A DNA stretch of 22,395 bases from B120-G9 sp034659895 (lineage in GTDB: Bacteria; Zixibacteria; MSB-5A5; GN15; FEB-12), in contig JAYEIF010000056.1 of assembly GCA_034659895.1 (NCBI GenBank), positions 1-22,395 of the forward strand, written 5' to 3'. Below the pieces are notes generated by a model, which ran no database searches, was not told where the DNA came from, and worked only from the letters and a program-made list of their open reading frames with translations. Made by a program: the position numbers and the translations under genes. Positions 7,046 to 14,827 of this stretch are shown here, piece by piece (within the stretch, counting starts at the first letter, position 1; every line of letters starts with the position of its first letter).

Positions 7046-9529
7046 TTATCGAAATGTTGTTCCCATCTGAAAATGGGGGTTCCAGCCCTTTTCCTGACCA
7101 TAAACGTTATCGAGGGAATAACCGAAATCAAATCCGATTGTCCCAATGGATGGTACCACAACTCTGAAACCGAACCCAACCCCGCGATACAATCCGCTCA
7201 GTGGTTTTATATCATTTCTATTAAGCCATGAATTACCGGCATCGAAAAATAACAGCCCATAAATCTGGTTTTCTGAAATTGGTATTTGTAATTCGAGATT
7301 GGTAATCAGCATATACTTGCCGCGGACGCGGGTCTGGTAGCTACTGAAAGTTGTATCTTGTGCCGGATCGACTCCTGCCACAGCGTTCGGGTCATTGTAG
7401 AAGAAGCTGGTATCAGATTGGGTTACAGTAGAATCCGGAGTAAGGCTTCCATCATCGTAACCACGTACTATACCATCATATGATGTTCCTCCGGGGGTAA
7501 AACGATCTGAAATTAGGATACGGTTATCACCATCCGGTGATGTTACAAAGCCGTATTCTACCTTGGCTGCAATAGCCATATTCCAAAATAAAGGTATAAA
7601 CTTGGACAAAGAGAGCTTATGTTTTTGGTATTTCCAAAATCCCCCCATAATCCCTCCGGTATTCTCAAAATGGTATGACAAGATTGAGCCTTTTGTAGCA
7701 AATTCTGGCAGGTTGCGAGAATCACGAACAACTGTGAAAGAAAATCTGGAGGCTGTATGAGCATTTTCACCGTAGCTAATCACAGATCCAGGATAGGGAC
7801 CGTAGATAGTTTGAGCAAGTGGTTCATCATATCTGGTGTCAGTAGTTGCTGGGTTATCATAGTAATGGCTTGATTTGTAGGAGTTTTGATCGAGGTAGTT
7901 GTCGTCGAAGTCATAGAAACGATTACGTTCCAGCGCATACGAAGTATAGATTCTAAAGTAGTTGTCAGGCCAGTTGAGACGTCGCCCAAGGCGAATTGAT
8001 CCACCTCTGCGACCTTCAGTGTAATCGTCATACCACCGTCTGTTAGTAGAAAAGGCACTGATTCCAAGAAGGGTAGGACGGTCAAAAAGCCAGGGTTCAG
8101 TGAACGAAACCGAAAAAGAGTTACGGCGACTGCCAAAATCTACGTTGAAAGAGAGATTCTGGCCGTTCCCTCTGAAGTTTGGAATGCCCATACCGAAAGT
8201 GCCAACCAGCTTATCCATACTGTTATACCCTGCTCCGGCTGAGATCTGGCCAGTTTGTTTTTCTTCTACATTGAATTCAATATTTACATCGCCATTAGGT
8301 AAATTTATCGGAGTTGGTTCTACCTTTGTAAAGAAATTCAACGCCATGACATCACGTATCGATCGAATTAGACGTGTGCGGTTAAACTTTTGCCCTGGTC
8401 GAGTAGAAAGCTCTCGTCGTATGACTTTCTCCTTAGTTTTGTAATTACCGACGATATTAACCAGATTGATGTGTGAGGGAAGACCTTCGCTAATCTCGTA
8501 ATTTACATTAATAATAGAATCTTCCTGCGTTTGCCGTTCATCTATGATTTGAACATGCAAGTGACCGATTTCATAATAAGCCGAACCCAATTCTTCCCAT
8601 GATACATCGTATTTTTCTTTATCGAACACTTCTCCCGATTTGAATTTCATAATGCTGTGAAGCATTTTGTCCGACAGTTCTTCATTCCCGCTAAATGTAA
8701 CTTCACCGAAATAGTATTTAGGCCCTTCATACACATCGAGATATATGGTCATTCGGTTGCGAGTTGTATCAATATAGATAGAATCAGAGATTAGATATGC
8801 ATCGATGAAGCCCTTTTTATGATACTCAGCGATTACCTTCTCAAGATCTTCATCATACTTGTCCTGAGCAAAGTCAGAACTTCTAAGAAATCCTCGTTTG
8901 CGATTGCGCATATTATCGATTAAGTCGTCATCTTCGATTTTCTTGTTGCCAGTGATAACAACCTTCTCGACTTTTACTTTAGATTTTTCATCAATTAGAT
9001 AGCTGAGAACGGCTTCGGAGGAATCCGAATTGTAGTTTAGGCTGGGTGTAACACTTGCCTGAAAGTAACCTTCCTTTGCATTAGCTTCAAGGATTTCATT
9101 CTTTTTCTCCTGAACAAGATAAGGTGAAATGTACCCACCCACACCAAGGCCGAGCTGCTCCCGGAGATCTTTGGTGCTTATCTCATCATTACCAGAGAAT
9201 TCCAGTCCGGTCAGCTTAGGTAGTTCCTTAACAATGATATAAATCTTAACTCCGCCTGTTACCGGTTCTGCGTCAATCCTCACATCAGAAAATATCCCCA
9301 GGCCATAAAGACGACGTATAGTTTTAGCTACATCTGTTGATGTCAGTGAATTGCCGGTATCGAGCGAAGAAACTCCCAAGATAAGGGAACGTGTTGCTAC
9401 ATGATTTCCCTCTACTGCGACATCGACAATTCGATATTGCTGCTGAGCTAAGCCCGACAGAACTCCTGCAAGCAGGATAATGCAACAGAAAAGGGCAATC
9501 CGTGCTCTTTGTCTATAAGCGGAAGTCAA
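7046..9529 (-). CDS. bamA: Outer membrane protein assembly factor BamA
   Basis: 827 aa. The TTG start lies 6 nt after the rplU stop and has only a weak Shine-Dalgarno, so translational coupling is likely. A signal peptide ends near LSGLAQQ (about 29). Tandem POTRA domains follow (about 32-420), and then an Omp85 16-strand barrel. The conserved L6 VRGY motif is at residues 688-691. The barrel carries a Ser/Thr/Asp-rich insertion after that motif, before LITNLELQIPI. BamA folds and inserts beta-barrel proteins into the outer membrane; its clients probably include the TonB receptor in this window. The chain ends in ...TTFR rather than in the terminal aromatic usual for a beta-signal, a minor oddity. 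Confidence 0.97.
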   Translation of the reverse strand: MTSAYRQRARIALFCCIILLAGVLSGLAQQQYRIVDVAVEGNHVATRSLILGVSSLDTGNSLTSTDVAKTIRRLYGLGIFSDVRIDAEPVTGGVKIYIIVKELPKLTGLEFSGNDEISTKDLREQLGLGVGGYISPYLVQEKKNEILEANAKEGYFQASVTPSLNYNSDSSEAVLSYLIDEKSKVKVEKVVITGNKKIEDDDLIDNMRNRKRGFLRSSDFAQDKYDEDLEKVIAEYHKKGFIDAYLISDSIYIDTTRNRMTIYLDVYEGPKYYFGEVTFSGNEELSDKMLHSIMKFKSGEVFDKEKYDVSWEELGSAYYEIGHLHVQIIDERQTQEDSIINVNYEISEGLPSHINLVNIVGNYKTKEKVIRRELSTRPGQKFNRTRLIRSIRDVMALNFFTKVEPTPINLPNGDVNIEFNVEEKQTGQISAGAGYNSMDKLVGTFGMGIPNFRGNGQNLSFNVDFGSRRNSFSVSFTEPWLFDRPTLLGISAFSTNRRWYDDYTEGRRGGSIRLGRRLNWPDNYFRIYTSYALERNRFYDFDDNYLDQNSYKSSHYYDNPATTDTRYDEPLAQTIYGPYPGSVISYGENAHTASRFSFTVVRDSRNLPEFATKGSILSYHFENTGGIMGGFWKYQKHKLSLSKFIPLFWNMAIAAKVEYGFVTSPDGDNRILISDRFTPGGTSYDGIVRGYDDGSLTPDSTVTQSDTSFFYNDPNAVAGVDPAQDTTFSSYQTRVRGKYMLITNLELQIPISENQIYGLLFFDAGNSWLNRNDIKPLSGLYRGVGFGFRVVVPSIGTIGFDFGYSLDNVYGQEKGWNPHFQMGTTFR

Positions 9530-9535
9530 GAGATC

Positions 9536-9856
9536 TTAATTACCAGGTGATACAATCTTATTTATCTTAATTTCCGTGATTTTTTGTCGGTGTCCCATAG
9601 TACGGCGATATTTCGTGCGACGCTTGTACTTAAAAATTAGCACTTTGTCATTCTTGACATTGCCAATAACTTCAGCTTCAATCTTCGCATCAGCCACGGT
9701 TGGAGTGCCTATGAGAGCACTGTCCTTATCCTTTATGAGCAGGACATTTTCAATGTCTATTTTATCTCCCGATTCAGATTTCTGAAGAGGGACTTTTAAT
9801 ATATCCCCTTCCTGAGCCGTAAATTGGCTTCCAGAAACTTCAAAGACAGCGTACAT
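9536..9856 (-). CDS. rplU: 50S ribosomal protein L21
   Basis: 106 aa, ATG start with a GGAGG Shine-Dalgarno. The N-terminus MYAVFEVSGSQFTAQEGD corresponds to the usual MYAVIKTGGKQ opening, and KYKRRTKYRRTMGHRQKIT is the basic C-terminal rRNA-binding signature. L21 binds 23S rRNA. Its usual downstream partner rpmA (L27) is absent here: bamA starts 6 nt after the stop. The promoter upstream probably drives the whole rplU-bamA-skp-lpxD transcript. Confidence 0.96.
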   Translation of the reverse strand: MYAVFEVSGSQFTAQEGDILKVPLQKSESGDKIDIENVLLIKDKDSALIGTPTVADAKIEAEVIGNVKNDKVLIFKYKRRTKYRRTMGHRQKITEIKINKIVSPGN

Positions 9857-9912
9857 ATATTTCCTCCAACAAAACTTTAGAAGTTCTTATCCCATCTCAA
9901 TTTAAGCTTAAT

Positions 9913-9940
9913 AATTTAGTGTTTCCTTTTCTTAAGTCAA
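9913..9940 (-). promoter_or_regulatory. Probable promoter of rplU-bamA-skp-lpxD
   Basis: On the minus strand TTGACT (9940-9935), a 16-bp spacer and TAAATT (9918-9913). It gives a leader of about 50 nt that includes the GGAGG site before rplU. Confidence 0.55.
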
Positions 9941-10189
9941 GGCAAAACTTTTGTTCATTTGCGCTTGATTAGAATTTCTATGTTCCTCTTTTACACTATA
10001 AATAGGTATGAAAGTTCCCACTACAGTTATATTTGTTTCAGATAAGACGGCGGCTTGGCTTTACTTGGCAGTCAATTATCATAATTAAAGGACTTTTTTG
10101 TAGCTGGCAAAGAAACTTCAGACTAAATCAGATACGTTGTTTACAAATAGCAAATACAACATCTCAACTAAACTTTGCTTTTTTGCGAT

Positions 10190-10209
10190 TCCTGTTGACA
10201 AAAACAGGA
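10190..10209. promoter_or_regulatory. Inverted repeat over the sucCD -35 box (possible operator)
   Basis: TCCTGTT, six bases, AACAGGA: a perfect 7-bp inverted repeat. The -35 hexamer TTGACA (10195-10200) starts in its left arm. The position suits a repressor site; the regulator is unknown. Confidence 0.4.
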
Positions 10210-10222
10210 CGAAACCTAAATT
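10195..10222 (+). promoter_or_regulatory. Probable sucCD promoter
   Basis: A consensus -35 TTGACA (10195-10200), a 16-bp spacer and TAAATT (10217-10222). The predicted start near 10229 leaves a leader of about 48 nt before sucC. The same -10 and spacing occur at the rplU promoter. Confidence 0.6.
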
Positions 10223-10276
10223 AACATAACTTGAATATTCGGCGTCGAGATGCCAATTAATGAGAGGATTGGATAA

Positions 10277-11476
10277 ATGAGATTATACGAATTTGAAGGT
10301 AAACAGCTTTTCAAAAAGTTCAATATTCCGGTTCCGGATGGACGGCTGGCTACTACTCCGGATGAGGTGTTCGCTGTCGTTGATGACCTCGGCGGATCAG
10401 TAGCAGTCAAAAGTCAGGTTCTCACAGGCGGTCGCGGCAAGGCTGGTGGAATAAAGTTAGCCAGTGGAGCCAATGAAGCCCGCACTATTGCCAAGGAATT
10501 GTTTAATCTGAAGATTAAAGGGTTTCCAGTCGAACGTGTGTTGGTTGAGCCAAAATTGGACATCAAGCAGGAATACTACCTTGGTGTTACAATCGATCGC
10601 TCTAATTACACATTGGTAGTAATTGCATCGGGTGAAGGTGGTGTGGATATCGAAGAAACCGCTGCAACACACCCAGAGAAAATTATCAAGAAAGAGTTAC
10701 GTTTAGACCAGGATCTGTACGGTTTCGATGCTATCGGGATAGCCAAAAAAATTGGTATTCCCAGTAGTTTGCTTAAGAAAGCCGCTCCAATCATTGTCAA
10801 CCTGTATAATATGTTTCGCAAATATGACGCCAAATTAGTTGAAATTAACCCGTTGGTACTAACTGCCGACGATCAGTTGATTGCAGCAGATGCTCGAGTT
10901 TCATTAGATGATGATGCTATTTTTCGCCAGTCTGAACTTAAGGATATAGGGATTGAAATGCGCCATGAGGAAGGCGAGATGACTCCCCGTGAACGGCAGG
11001 CTACAGAATGGGGGATACCTTACCTTGATCTCGATGGGAATATTGGAATGTTTCCCGGTGGAGCGGGTTTTGGTATTATGGGCAACGATTTCATTCACTA
11101 CTATGGTGGTAAACCGGCTAATTTTATGGACTCCGGAGGAGGTCCAAGTCCTGAAAGAATTGCTAAAATGCTGGTGTTGCTTGAAGAAAACCCGAACGTC
11201 GATGTTATTTTTGGGGCGCGTTTTGGCGGTATCAGCCGTTGTGACGATTTCGCAAAGGGGGTTATCATGTTTCTCAAAGAGCACGGTCTGTCAAAACCGA
11301 TGGTTATGCGGATGACTGGCAATGTGTGGCAGGAAGGTGTGCGGATGTTTACAGAAGCAAAGGAAGAAAATCCAGATATGTTTAAGTTAGTCGAAGCGCA
11401 CGGTATTGAGACACCAATCGAGGAGATTTCAAAGCGCGCTGTTGAATTAGCACGTCAGGCAAAAGGGGGTGAGTGA
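10277..11476 (+). CDS. sucC: Succinate-CoA ligase-type beta subunit (ADP-forming family)
   Basis: 399 aa, the normal length for SucC. The ATG start is preceded by GAGAGGA. The N-terminal ATP-grasp domain opens with MRLYEFEGKQLFKKFNIPVP and has KSQVLTGGRGKAGGIK (45-60) and the Mg-site EINPLV (189-194). The C-terminal CoA-ligase domain has LDGNIGMFPGGAGFG (252-266) and GARFGGISRCD (313-323). With SucD it converts succinyl-CoA, ADP and phosphate to succinate, CoA and ATP in the TCA cycle. The C-terminal signatures differ from the usual ones (for example FLDxGGxA is FMDSGGGPS, and NIFGGI is GARFGGI). A sister activity such as another dicarboxylate- or tricarboxylate-CoA ligase is therefore not excluded. 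It overlaps sucD by one base. Confidence 0.9.
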   Translation: MRLYEFEGKQLFKKFNIPVPDGRLATTPDEVFAVVDDLGGSVAVKSQVLTGGRGKAGGIKLASGANEARTIAKELFNLKIKGFPVERVLVEPKLDIKQEYYLGVTIDRSNYTLVVIASGEGGVDIEETAATHPEKIIKKELRLDQDLYGFDAIGIAKKIGIPSSLLKKAAPIIVNLYNMFRKYDAKLVEINPLVLTADDQLIAADARVSLDDDAIFRQSELKDIGIEMRHEEGEMTPRERQATEWGIPYLDLDGNIGMFPGGAGFGIMGNDFIHYYGGKPANFMDSGGGPSPERIAKMLVLLEENPNVDVIFGARFGGISRCDDFAKGVIMFLKEHGLSKPMVMRMTGNVWQEGVRMFTEAKEENPDMFKLVEAHGIETPIEEISKRAVELARQAKGGE

Positions 11477-12342
11477 TGGCTATTCTGGTAACGAAAGACA
11501 GTAAAATTATGGTGCAGGGAATTACAGGAGGTGCGGGAAAATTTCACACCGCGCGGATGATTGAATATGGTACTAATATCGTCGGTGGCGTTACTCCCGG
11601 CAAGGGAGGTCAAAAGGTTAGTAACCAACCAGTTTTTGATACTGTTGAGGAGTGTGTCAAACAGACTGACGCTGATGTGTCGGCTATTTTCCTGCCTGCG
11701 CGGTTTGTCAAGGAAGCGGCTGTTGAGGCTATAAGGGCAGGAATCAAATTCCTTGTAATTATTCCGGAACACATTCCGATTCACGATATGCTCCATGTCC
11801 GTCGGGAAGCAGTTATGCACGGTACGACCGTAATTGGAGGTAACACTGCAGGCGTTATTTCCCCCGGTCAGGCTAATCTCGGTATTATGCCGGATATTGC
11901 TTTCAAAGCTGGGAAGGTTGGTACTGTTTCCCGCTCCGGTTCAATAACCTACTATATAGCTGATACTCTTACTCGTTCAGATTATGGTGAATCAACCTGT
12001 GTTGGGTTGGGTGGTGATCCGGTTTTGGGGTCAACATTTGACGAAATACTTCTAAAGTTTGAAGAAGACCCTGAGACTAAGGCGATAGTTTTAACGGGTG
12101 AAATTGGTGGCGTCTACGAAGAGAAAGCCTGCAAGGTAATTCCGGATATGAAAACTCCAGTACTTGTGATGATAGGTGGCATATTCGCTCCTCCCGGTAA
12201 GCGTATGGGACATGCTGGTGCAATTGTAGAAGGCAGGATGGGAACCGCAAAAGAAAAGTTAGAAATGTTAGCTGACAACGGTGCATACGCCTGTAAAACA
12301 TTTACCGATATTCCTACGACACTGAAAAAATTGGGAGTGTGA
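11476..12342 (+). CDS. sucD: Succinate-CoA ligase-type alpha subunit
   Basis: 288 aa from the ATG at 11476, which overlaps the sucC stop as TGATG. GGGGG (11465-11469) is its Shine-Dalgarno; a GTG one codon earlier is less likely. The CoA-binding Rossmann domain contains VQGITGGAGKFHTARM and VGGVTPGKGG. The ligase domain carries the phosphohistidine motif GHAGA, with H246 at the same number as in E. coli. The usual GPNCPG motif reads GGNTAG (121-126), and the downstream SxSGxLTYE-type motif reads SRSGSITYY, so the pair is divergent around the active site. It works with SucC as a heteromer. The shared terminator at 12490-12520 follows after about 150 bp. Confidence 0.92.
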   Translation: MAILVTKDSKIMVQGITGGAGKFHTARMIEYGTNIVGGVTPGKGGQKVSNQPVFDTVEECVKQTDADVSAIFLPARFVKEAAVEAIRAGIKFLVIIPEHIPIHDMLHVRREAVMHGTTVIGGNTAGVISPGQANLGIMPDIAFKAGKVGTVSRSGSITYYIADTLTRSDYGESTCVGLGGDPVLGSTFDEILLKFEEDPETKAIVLTGEIGGVYEEKACKVIPDMKTPVLVMIGGIFAPPGKRMGHAGAIVEGRMGTAKEKLEMLADNGAYACKTFTDIPTTLKKLGV

Positions 12343-12489
12343 GTTTTAGTTGGAGCAATAGTTATAGGAAAGGCTCTTTATAGTTTTGATAATCAGTGAG
12401 ATAATCTTGAGTTATATGGGAAGACTTAGCTGATTTGCAATATCAAGTGTATAGTTTCCATCTTTCCTAAGTGGCATTTTAGCAAACAA

Positions 12490-12520
12490 AAAACCCTCCG
12501 ATTAATAGACGGAGGGTTTT
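12490..12520. terminator. Bidirectional terminator between sucD and the 61-aa gene
   Basis: An 11-bp stem, AAAACCCTCCG (12490-12500) with CGGAGGGTTTT (12510-12520), has a 9-base loop. T-tracts follow on both strands, the longer one on the minus strand. It serves the convergent sucCD and DUF4388 operons. Confidence 0.9.
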
Positions 12521-12545
12521 GATAATCATCAATGGTAAATGAAAC

Positions 12546-12731
12546 TTACCCGTAGATTTCTTTCTCGTTGCATTTGCATACGCCAACGTTAGACGAGCGG
12601 TATTTCCATCCATTCTCACTTTTGACAGCTTTAACGTGTTTGATGAAATGTATCTCTTCATCACAAACTGGACATATTTTGGCGAATTTTCTTTTGTTGG
12701 ATTTGTCAGCAAAGCTTTGTTTTTTAGCCAT
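12546..12731 (-). CDS. Small Cys-rich (zinc-ribbon-like) protein
   Basis: 61 aa, ATG start inside the end of the preceding gene (8-bp overlap), with GAGGAG about 12 nt upstream. The basic N-terminus MAKKQSFADKSNKRK is followed by CPVC (C20, C23) and CKC (C52, C54), a likely zinc knuckle pair. H28 and H32 lie between. Size, basicity and Cys pattern resemble small nucleic-acid-binding or ribosome-associated ribbon proteins, but I do not recognise the family. It is the last gene of the four-gene minus-strand operon, just before a strong terminator. The tight overlap and a good ribosome binding site support it being real. Confidence 0.75.
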   Translation of the reverse strand: MAKKQSFADKSNKRKFAKICPVCDEEIHFIKHVKAVKSENGWKYRSSNVGVCKCNEKEIYG

Positions 12732-12960
12732 TTGGCAGTATCTCCTCGATTTCTAGTTTATCTTCTTTCTTCATCTCCAAAACGGCTATTTCTTGCTTAA
12801 CTGCCAGAAGTAACTGTGTCGTCTTACGATACAGATTGAACTCCTTATCCGCCTTAAACCCGGAAGCCGCTTTGTTAAAGTGATCGGATGCAATCCGATA
12901 ATCTTTATGCTTCAACGCCAGCAGGGCAAGACAGTACGCCTTTTCTGAAGGATTAAGCAT
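12724..12960 (-). CDS. Small TPR-like helical protein
   Basis: 78 aa. The ATG start overlaps the upstream gene by 8 bp and has AAAGGAG 9 nt before it. Residues about 5-33 (AYCLALLALKHKDYRIASDHFNKAA) match the helix-turn-helix pattern of one tetratricopeptide repeat; the rest is helical with a charged C-terminus. It probably acts in protein-protein contacts, perhaps with its operon partners. One repeat alone is too little to assign a function. It overlaps the 61-aa gene by 8 bp, so the two are likely to be translated together. Confidence 0.75.
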   Translation of the reverse strand: MLNPSEKAYCLALLALKHKDYRIASDHFNKAASGFKADKEFNLYRKTTQLLLAVKQEIAVLEMKKEDKLEIEEILPNG

Positions 12961-13645
12961 TAGGTTTATCTCCTTTCAAAAGACGTTCAGTCTCTTTGAG
13001 CCTTTTTACATACGGCTCAACTTTATAGCCATTTTGCTTTAGATAATATATAGTAAATGCAGACAAAAGCAAGGCATCTTTATTTTTCTGTATCGAGGCT
13101 GTCCGAAGACTGTCATCCAAAGCTGAAAGCAGATGCTTTTTATTTATGCTGGAACGTCCCAACATACTCAGGCAACGTCTCAAAGTTTTATCAAATAAGG
13201 CAATGGACTTCTCCTGTTTTTCAGGAGGTTGTTCCGCCTTGCGCTTGAGAACTATTTTGTGGCTTTGTTCCCGAGCAGGAGTATGGACAGTCTGTGATGT
13301 TTTCTTAGAGCGATTCCATCGCTCTATTTCGGATAAAATCTTTTTCTCTGCTGGAGAAGATTCTTCGGTAATATCTAAGCGTGTCTGAATGTTCGAGAGA
13401 AGGTGGCTGATTCCTTCAATATCGCTGGTTTTCAAGATATTCTTCGAAAGCCAGCGATTATGTCCGGCAAACCACTCACCTATACGATCTGCAACCTCGA
13501 AACCATCTGATGAAGATTGAGCAATATCATCCAGATTGTTAATACCCTCCAGAACATCTATGCGGTCTTGCTTGAGCATTACAATTCTATCGAGAAATGA
13601 CTCAAGGACGCCTTCAAGAGTTTTTAGGGTCTCATATTGACTCAA
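12953..13645 (-). CDS. Hypothetical helical protein, 230 aa
   Basis: The TTG start overlaps the stop of the DUF4388 gene (TTGA) and has GGAG 8 nt upstream. The N-terminal half (about 1-110) is predicted helical, and an early stretch (LEGVLESFLDRIVMLKQDR) looks coiled-coil-like. A polar, Lys/Glu/Gln-rich linker spans about 112-145, and a second helical domain spans about 146-230. There is no signal peptide and no TM segment, so it is probably cytoplasmic. I do not recognise the family. The position between a DUF4388 protein and a TPR-like protein, with overlaps at both ends, suggests a shared complex or signalling role. That is inference. Confidence 0.75.
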   Translation of the reverse strand: MSQYETLKTLEGVLESFLDRIVMLKQDRIDVLEGINNLDDIAQSSSDGFEVADRIGEWFAGHNRWLSKNILKTSDIEGISHLLSNIQTRLDITEESSPAEKKILSEIERWNRSKKTSQTVHTPAREQSHKIVLKRKAEQPPEKQEKSIALFDKTLRRCLSMLGRSSINKKHLLSALDDSLRTASIQKNKDALLLSAFTIYYLKQNGYKVEPYVKRLKETERLLKGDKPNA

Positions 13646-14502
13646 TCGACACGCTCCACAGTGGTTTTTGTAATGTTTCTTTCAGTCAGGCGGTTGATGG
13701 ATTTTTCTGTGATGTAGTCCTCAAATAAATTAGCAAGACGGTTTACCATCTTTTCCAAATTTACAGATGATTCCGCAGGTTTCCTGTCTGTTTTTGTGAT
13801 AATTCCAGCCAGACTCAATTGTGCCAGCATAGCGATTGTCTCATCGTGTGGCGCTGGCGACAATTTACATATCTGCTCAAGAGAGCGGTGGCCATCTACA
13901 AGAGCCATTATGTTCCACTCTGCCGCTCGCATGTTGATTTCCCGCGAACGTCCGGCTTGTGTTGCTGATATCGTATATACAGCATCCATATTCGGCAACG
14001 TTTCTTTCGCCATGTTCATTTCATCAAGTCGCCGTAGTCCTTCAAGGATGATATTCTCTACTGAAAGTCTTACCTGTATTTCTTCGTCAGTTGGGTATTG
14101 ATTCTCGTAGAATTTGAACGAACCGGTTTGCCATGAGAGCAACGAATAAAGAAGTTCTTCAACTTGCTTTTTGACAACCAATTCCAAATCAGCGCGATCA
14201 ATGAAGCGTTGAGAAATCAGAATCTCACCAAGGCGTTTGGAGTTTTCACTTTTGGCCTGAATCTTAATGGCTTCATCAAGTTGATCGGAGTTGAGCACTT
14301 TACGTTCTTTAAGCAACTGTCCAAGATGAAATGTCTCTCGTGGGCCATAACCATAGATGACTTCACCTTTTTTGAAATAGACCATCACTATGGAGTCATC
14401 TTTTTGAATCCCGAGTGTACCTGATTTGCGACTTGATGCTATTAATTGTAAGATTTCAGGCAATGTGAAGCGCTCTATGCTTCCCTGGAGGTCAAGATCC
14501 AT
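13642..14502 (-). CDS. DUF4388 (PatA N-terminal-like) protein
   Basis: 286 aa, ATG start with AGGAG 5 nt upstream. Residues about 1-175 follow the DUF4388/PATAN pattern: LQGSIERFTLPEILQLIASS, then SGTLGIQ, a turn with YFKKGEVIYG, and GQLLKERKVL with helices leading to LSWQTGSFKFYE. The following part (about 180-240) looks like a small winged-helix segment (WNIMALVDGHRSLEQIC... LAGIITK), as often seen after DUF4388. Such proteins are known in many phyla as regulatory partners in GTPase- or response-regulator-linked systems, but no such partner is in the window. First gene of a four-gene operon with overlapping ends. The domain call is fairly secure; the biological role is open. Confidence 0.85.
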   Translation of the reverse strand: MDLDLQGSIERFTLPEILQLIASSRKSGTLGIQKDDSIVMVYFKKGEVIYGYGPRETFHLGQLLKERKVLNSDQLDEAIKIQAKSENSKRLGEILISQRFIDRADLELVVKKQVEELLYSLLSWQTGSFKFYENQYPTDEEIQVRLSVENIILEGLRRLDEMNMAKETLPNMDAVYTISATQAGRSREINMRAAEWNIMALVDGHRSLEQICKLSPAPHDETIAMLAQLSLAGIITKTDRKPAESSVNLEKMVNRLANLFEDYITEKSINRLTERNITKTTVERVD

Positions 14503-14552
14503 GTGTGCTCCTCTCAGAGTGTTTGTTTATGAATATGTAAAAAATTAACATA

Positions 14553-14581
14553 ACAATATTATTCATTTCTAAGTTGCTCAA
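14553..14581 (-). promoter_or_regulatory. Probable promoter of the DUF4388 operon
   Basis: On the minus strand TTGAGC (14581-14576), a 17-bp spacer and TATTGT (14558-14553), about 50 bp before the start codon. Confidence 0.45.
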
Positions 14582-14587
14582 TAATAG

Positions 14588-14619
14588 GAGGGTACCAAAA
14601 GGTAAATTCCCTCTCTTTT
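14588..14619 (+). terminator. Terminator-like hairpin upstream of recX
   Basis: GAGGG (14588-14592) pairs with CCCTC (14609-14613), and TACC (14593-14596) with GGTA (14601-14604) around an AAAA loop; AATT is bulged. TCTTTT follows. No plus-strand gene lies just upstream, so it may be an attenuator if transcription starts further left, or it may insulate against readthrough. Confidence 0.4.
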
Positions 14620-14697
14620 GAACCTGACGTACAACAACAAGTTGCAAGACTATTACCACAGGTCTTTAAATATAGTATCCAACATCAATATCCTTCT

Positions 14698-14726
14698 GTC
14701 AATGAAAAAAACGAAGCGACTATAAT
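14698..14726 (+). promoter_or_regulatory. Possible recX-alaS promoter
   Basis: A perfect -10 TATAAT (14721-14726) with only a poor -35 at 17-bp spacing. The expected start near 14733 falls in the palindrome ACGTA-N4-TACGT (14732-14745) and would give a leader of about 95 nt before the TTG start of recX. Confidence 0.4.
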
Positions 14727-14827
14727 TTTTGACGTATTATTACGTACTTTGGAATACAATTGTTCTTTTATCTTCTATGGGTTCCGCAAATGTATATATT
14801 GAATCTGTTGATCAGGAGGTATTGGTT

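Larger units (their letters stand above)
9857..10276. other. 420-bp divergent intergenic region between rplU and sucC
   Basis: AT-rich and without a credible gene. It holds the minus-strand rplU promoter (9913-9940) and, far to the right, the sucCD promoter (10195-10222) with an inverted repeat over its -35 box. Between about 9960 and 10185 I see only AT-rich DNA with scattered promoter-like hexamers and no clear structure. Confidence 0.5.

Noticed and set aside
7780..8444. Open frames of 114-118 codons within bamA
   Set aside because: Shadow frames inside the conserved Omp85 coding region, without ribosome binding sites.
9960..10185. A hidden small gene or RNA in the rplU-sucC gap
   Set aside because: The only longer frame (10033-10224) has no ribosome binding site, runs through the sucCD promoter and has no protein-like pattern; no RNA structure was seen.
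10904..11315. Open frames of over 100 codons overlapping sucC on both strands
   Set aside because: They are shadows of a well-conserved gene and resemble no known protein.
14729..14827. ATG at 14729 or 14777 as recX start
   Set aside because: The extra N-terminal residues do not look like RecX, the first ATG coincides with the presumed transcription start, and AGGAGG lies immediately before the TTG at 14828.
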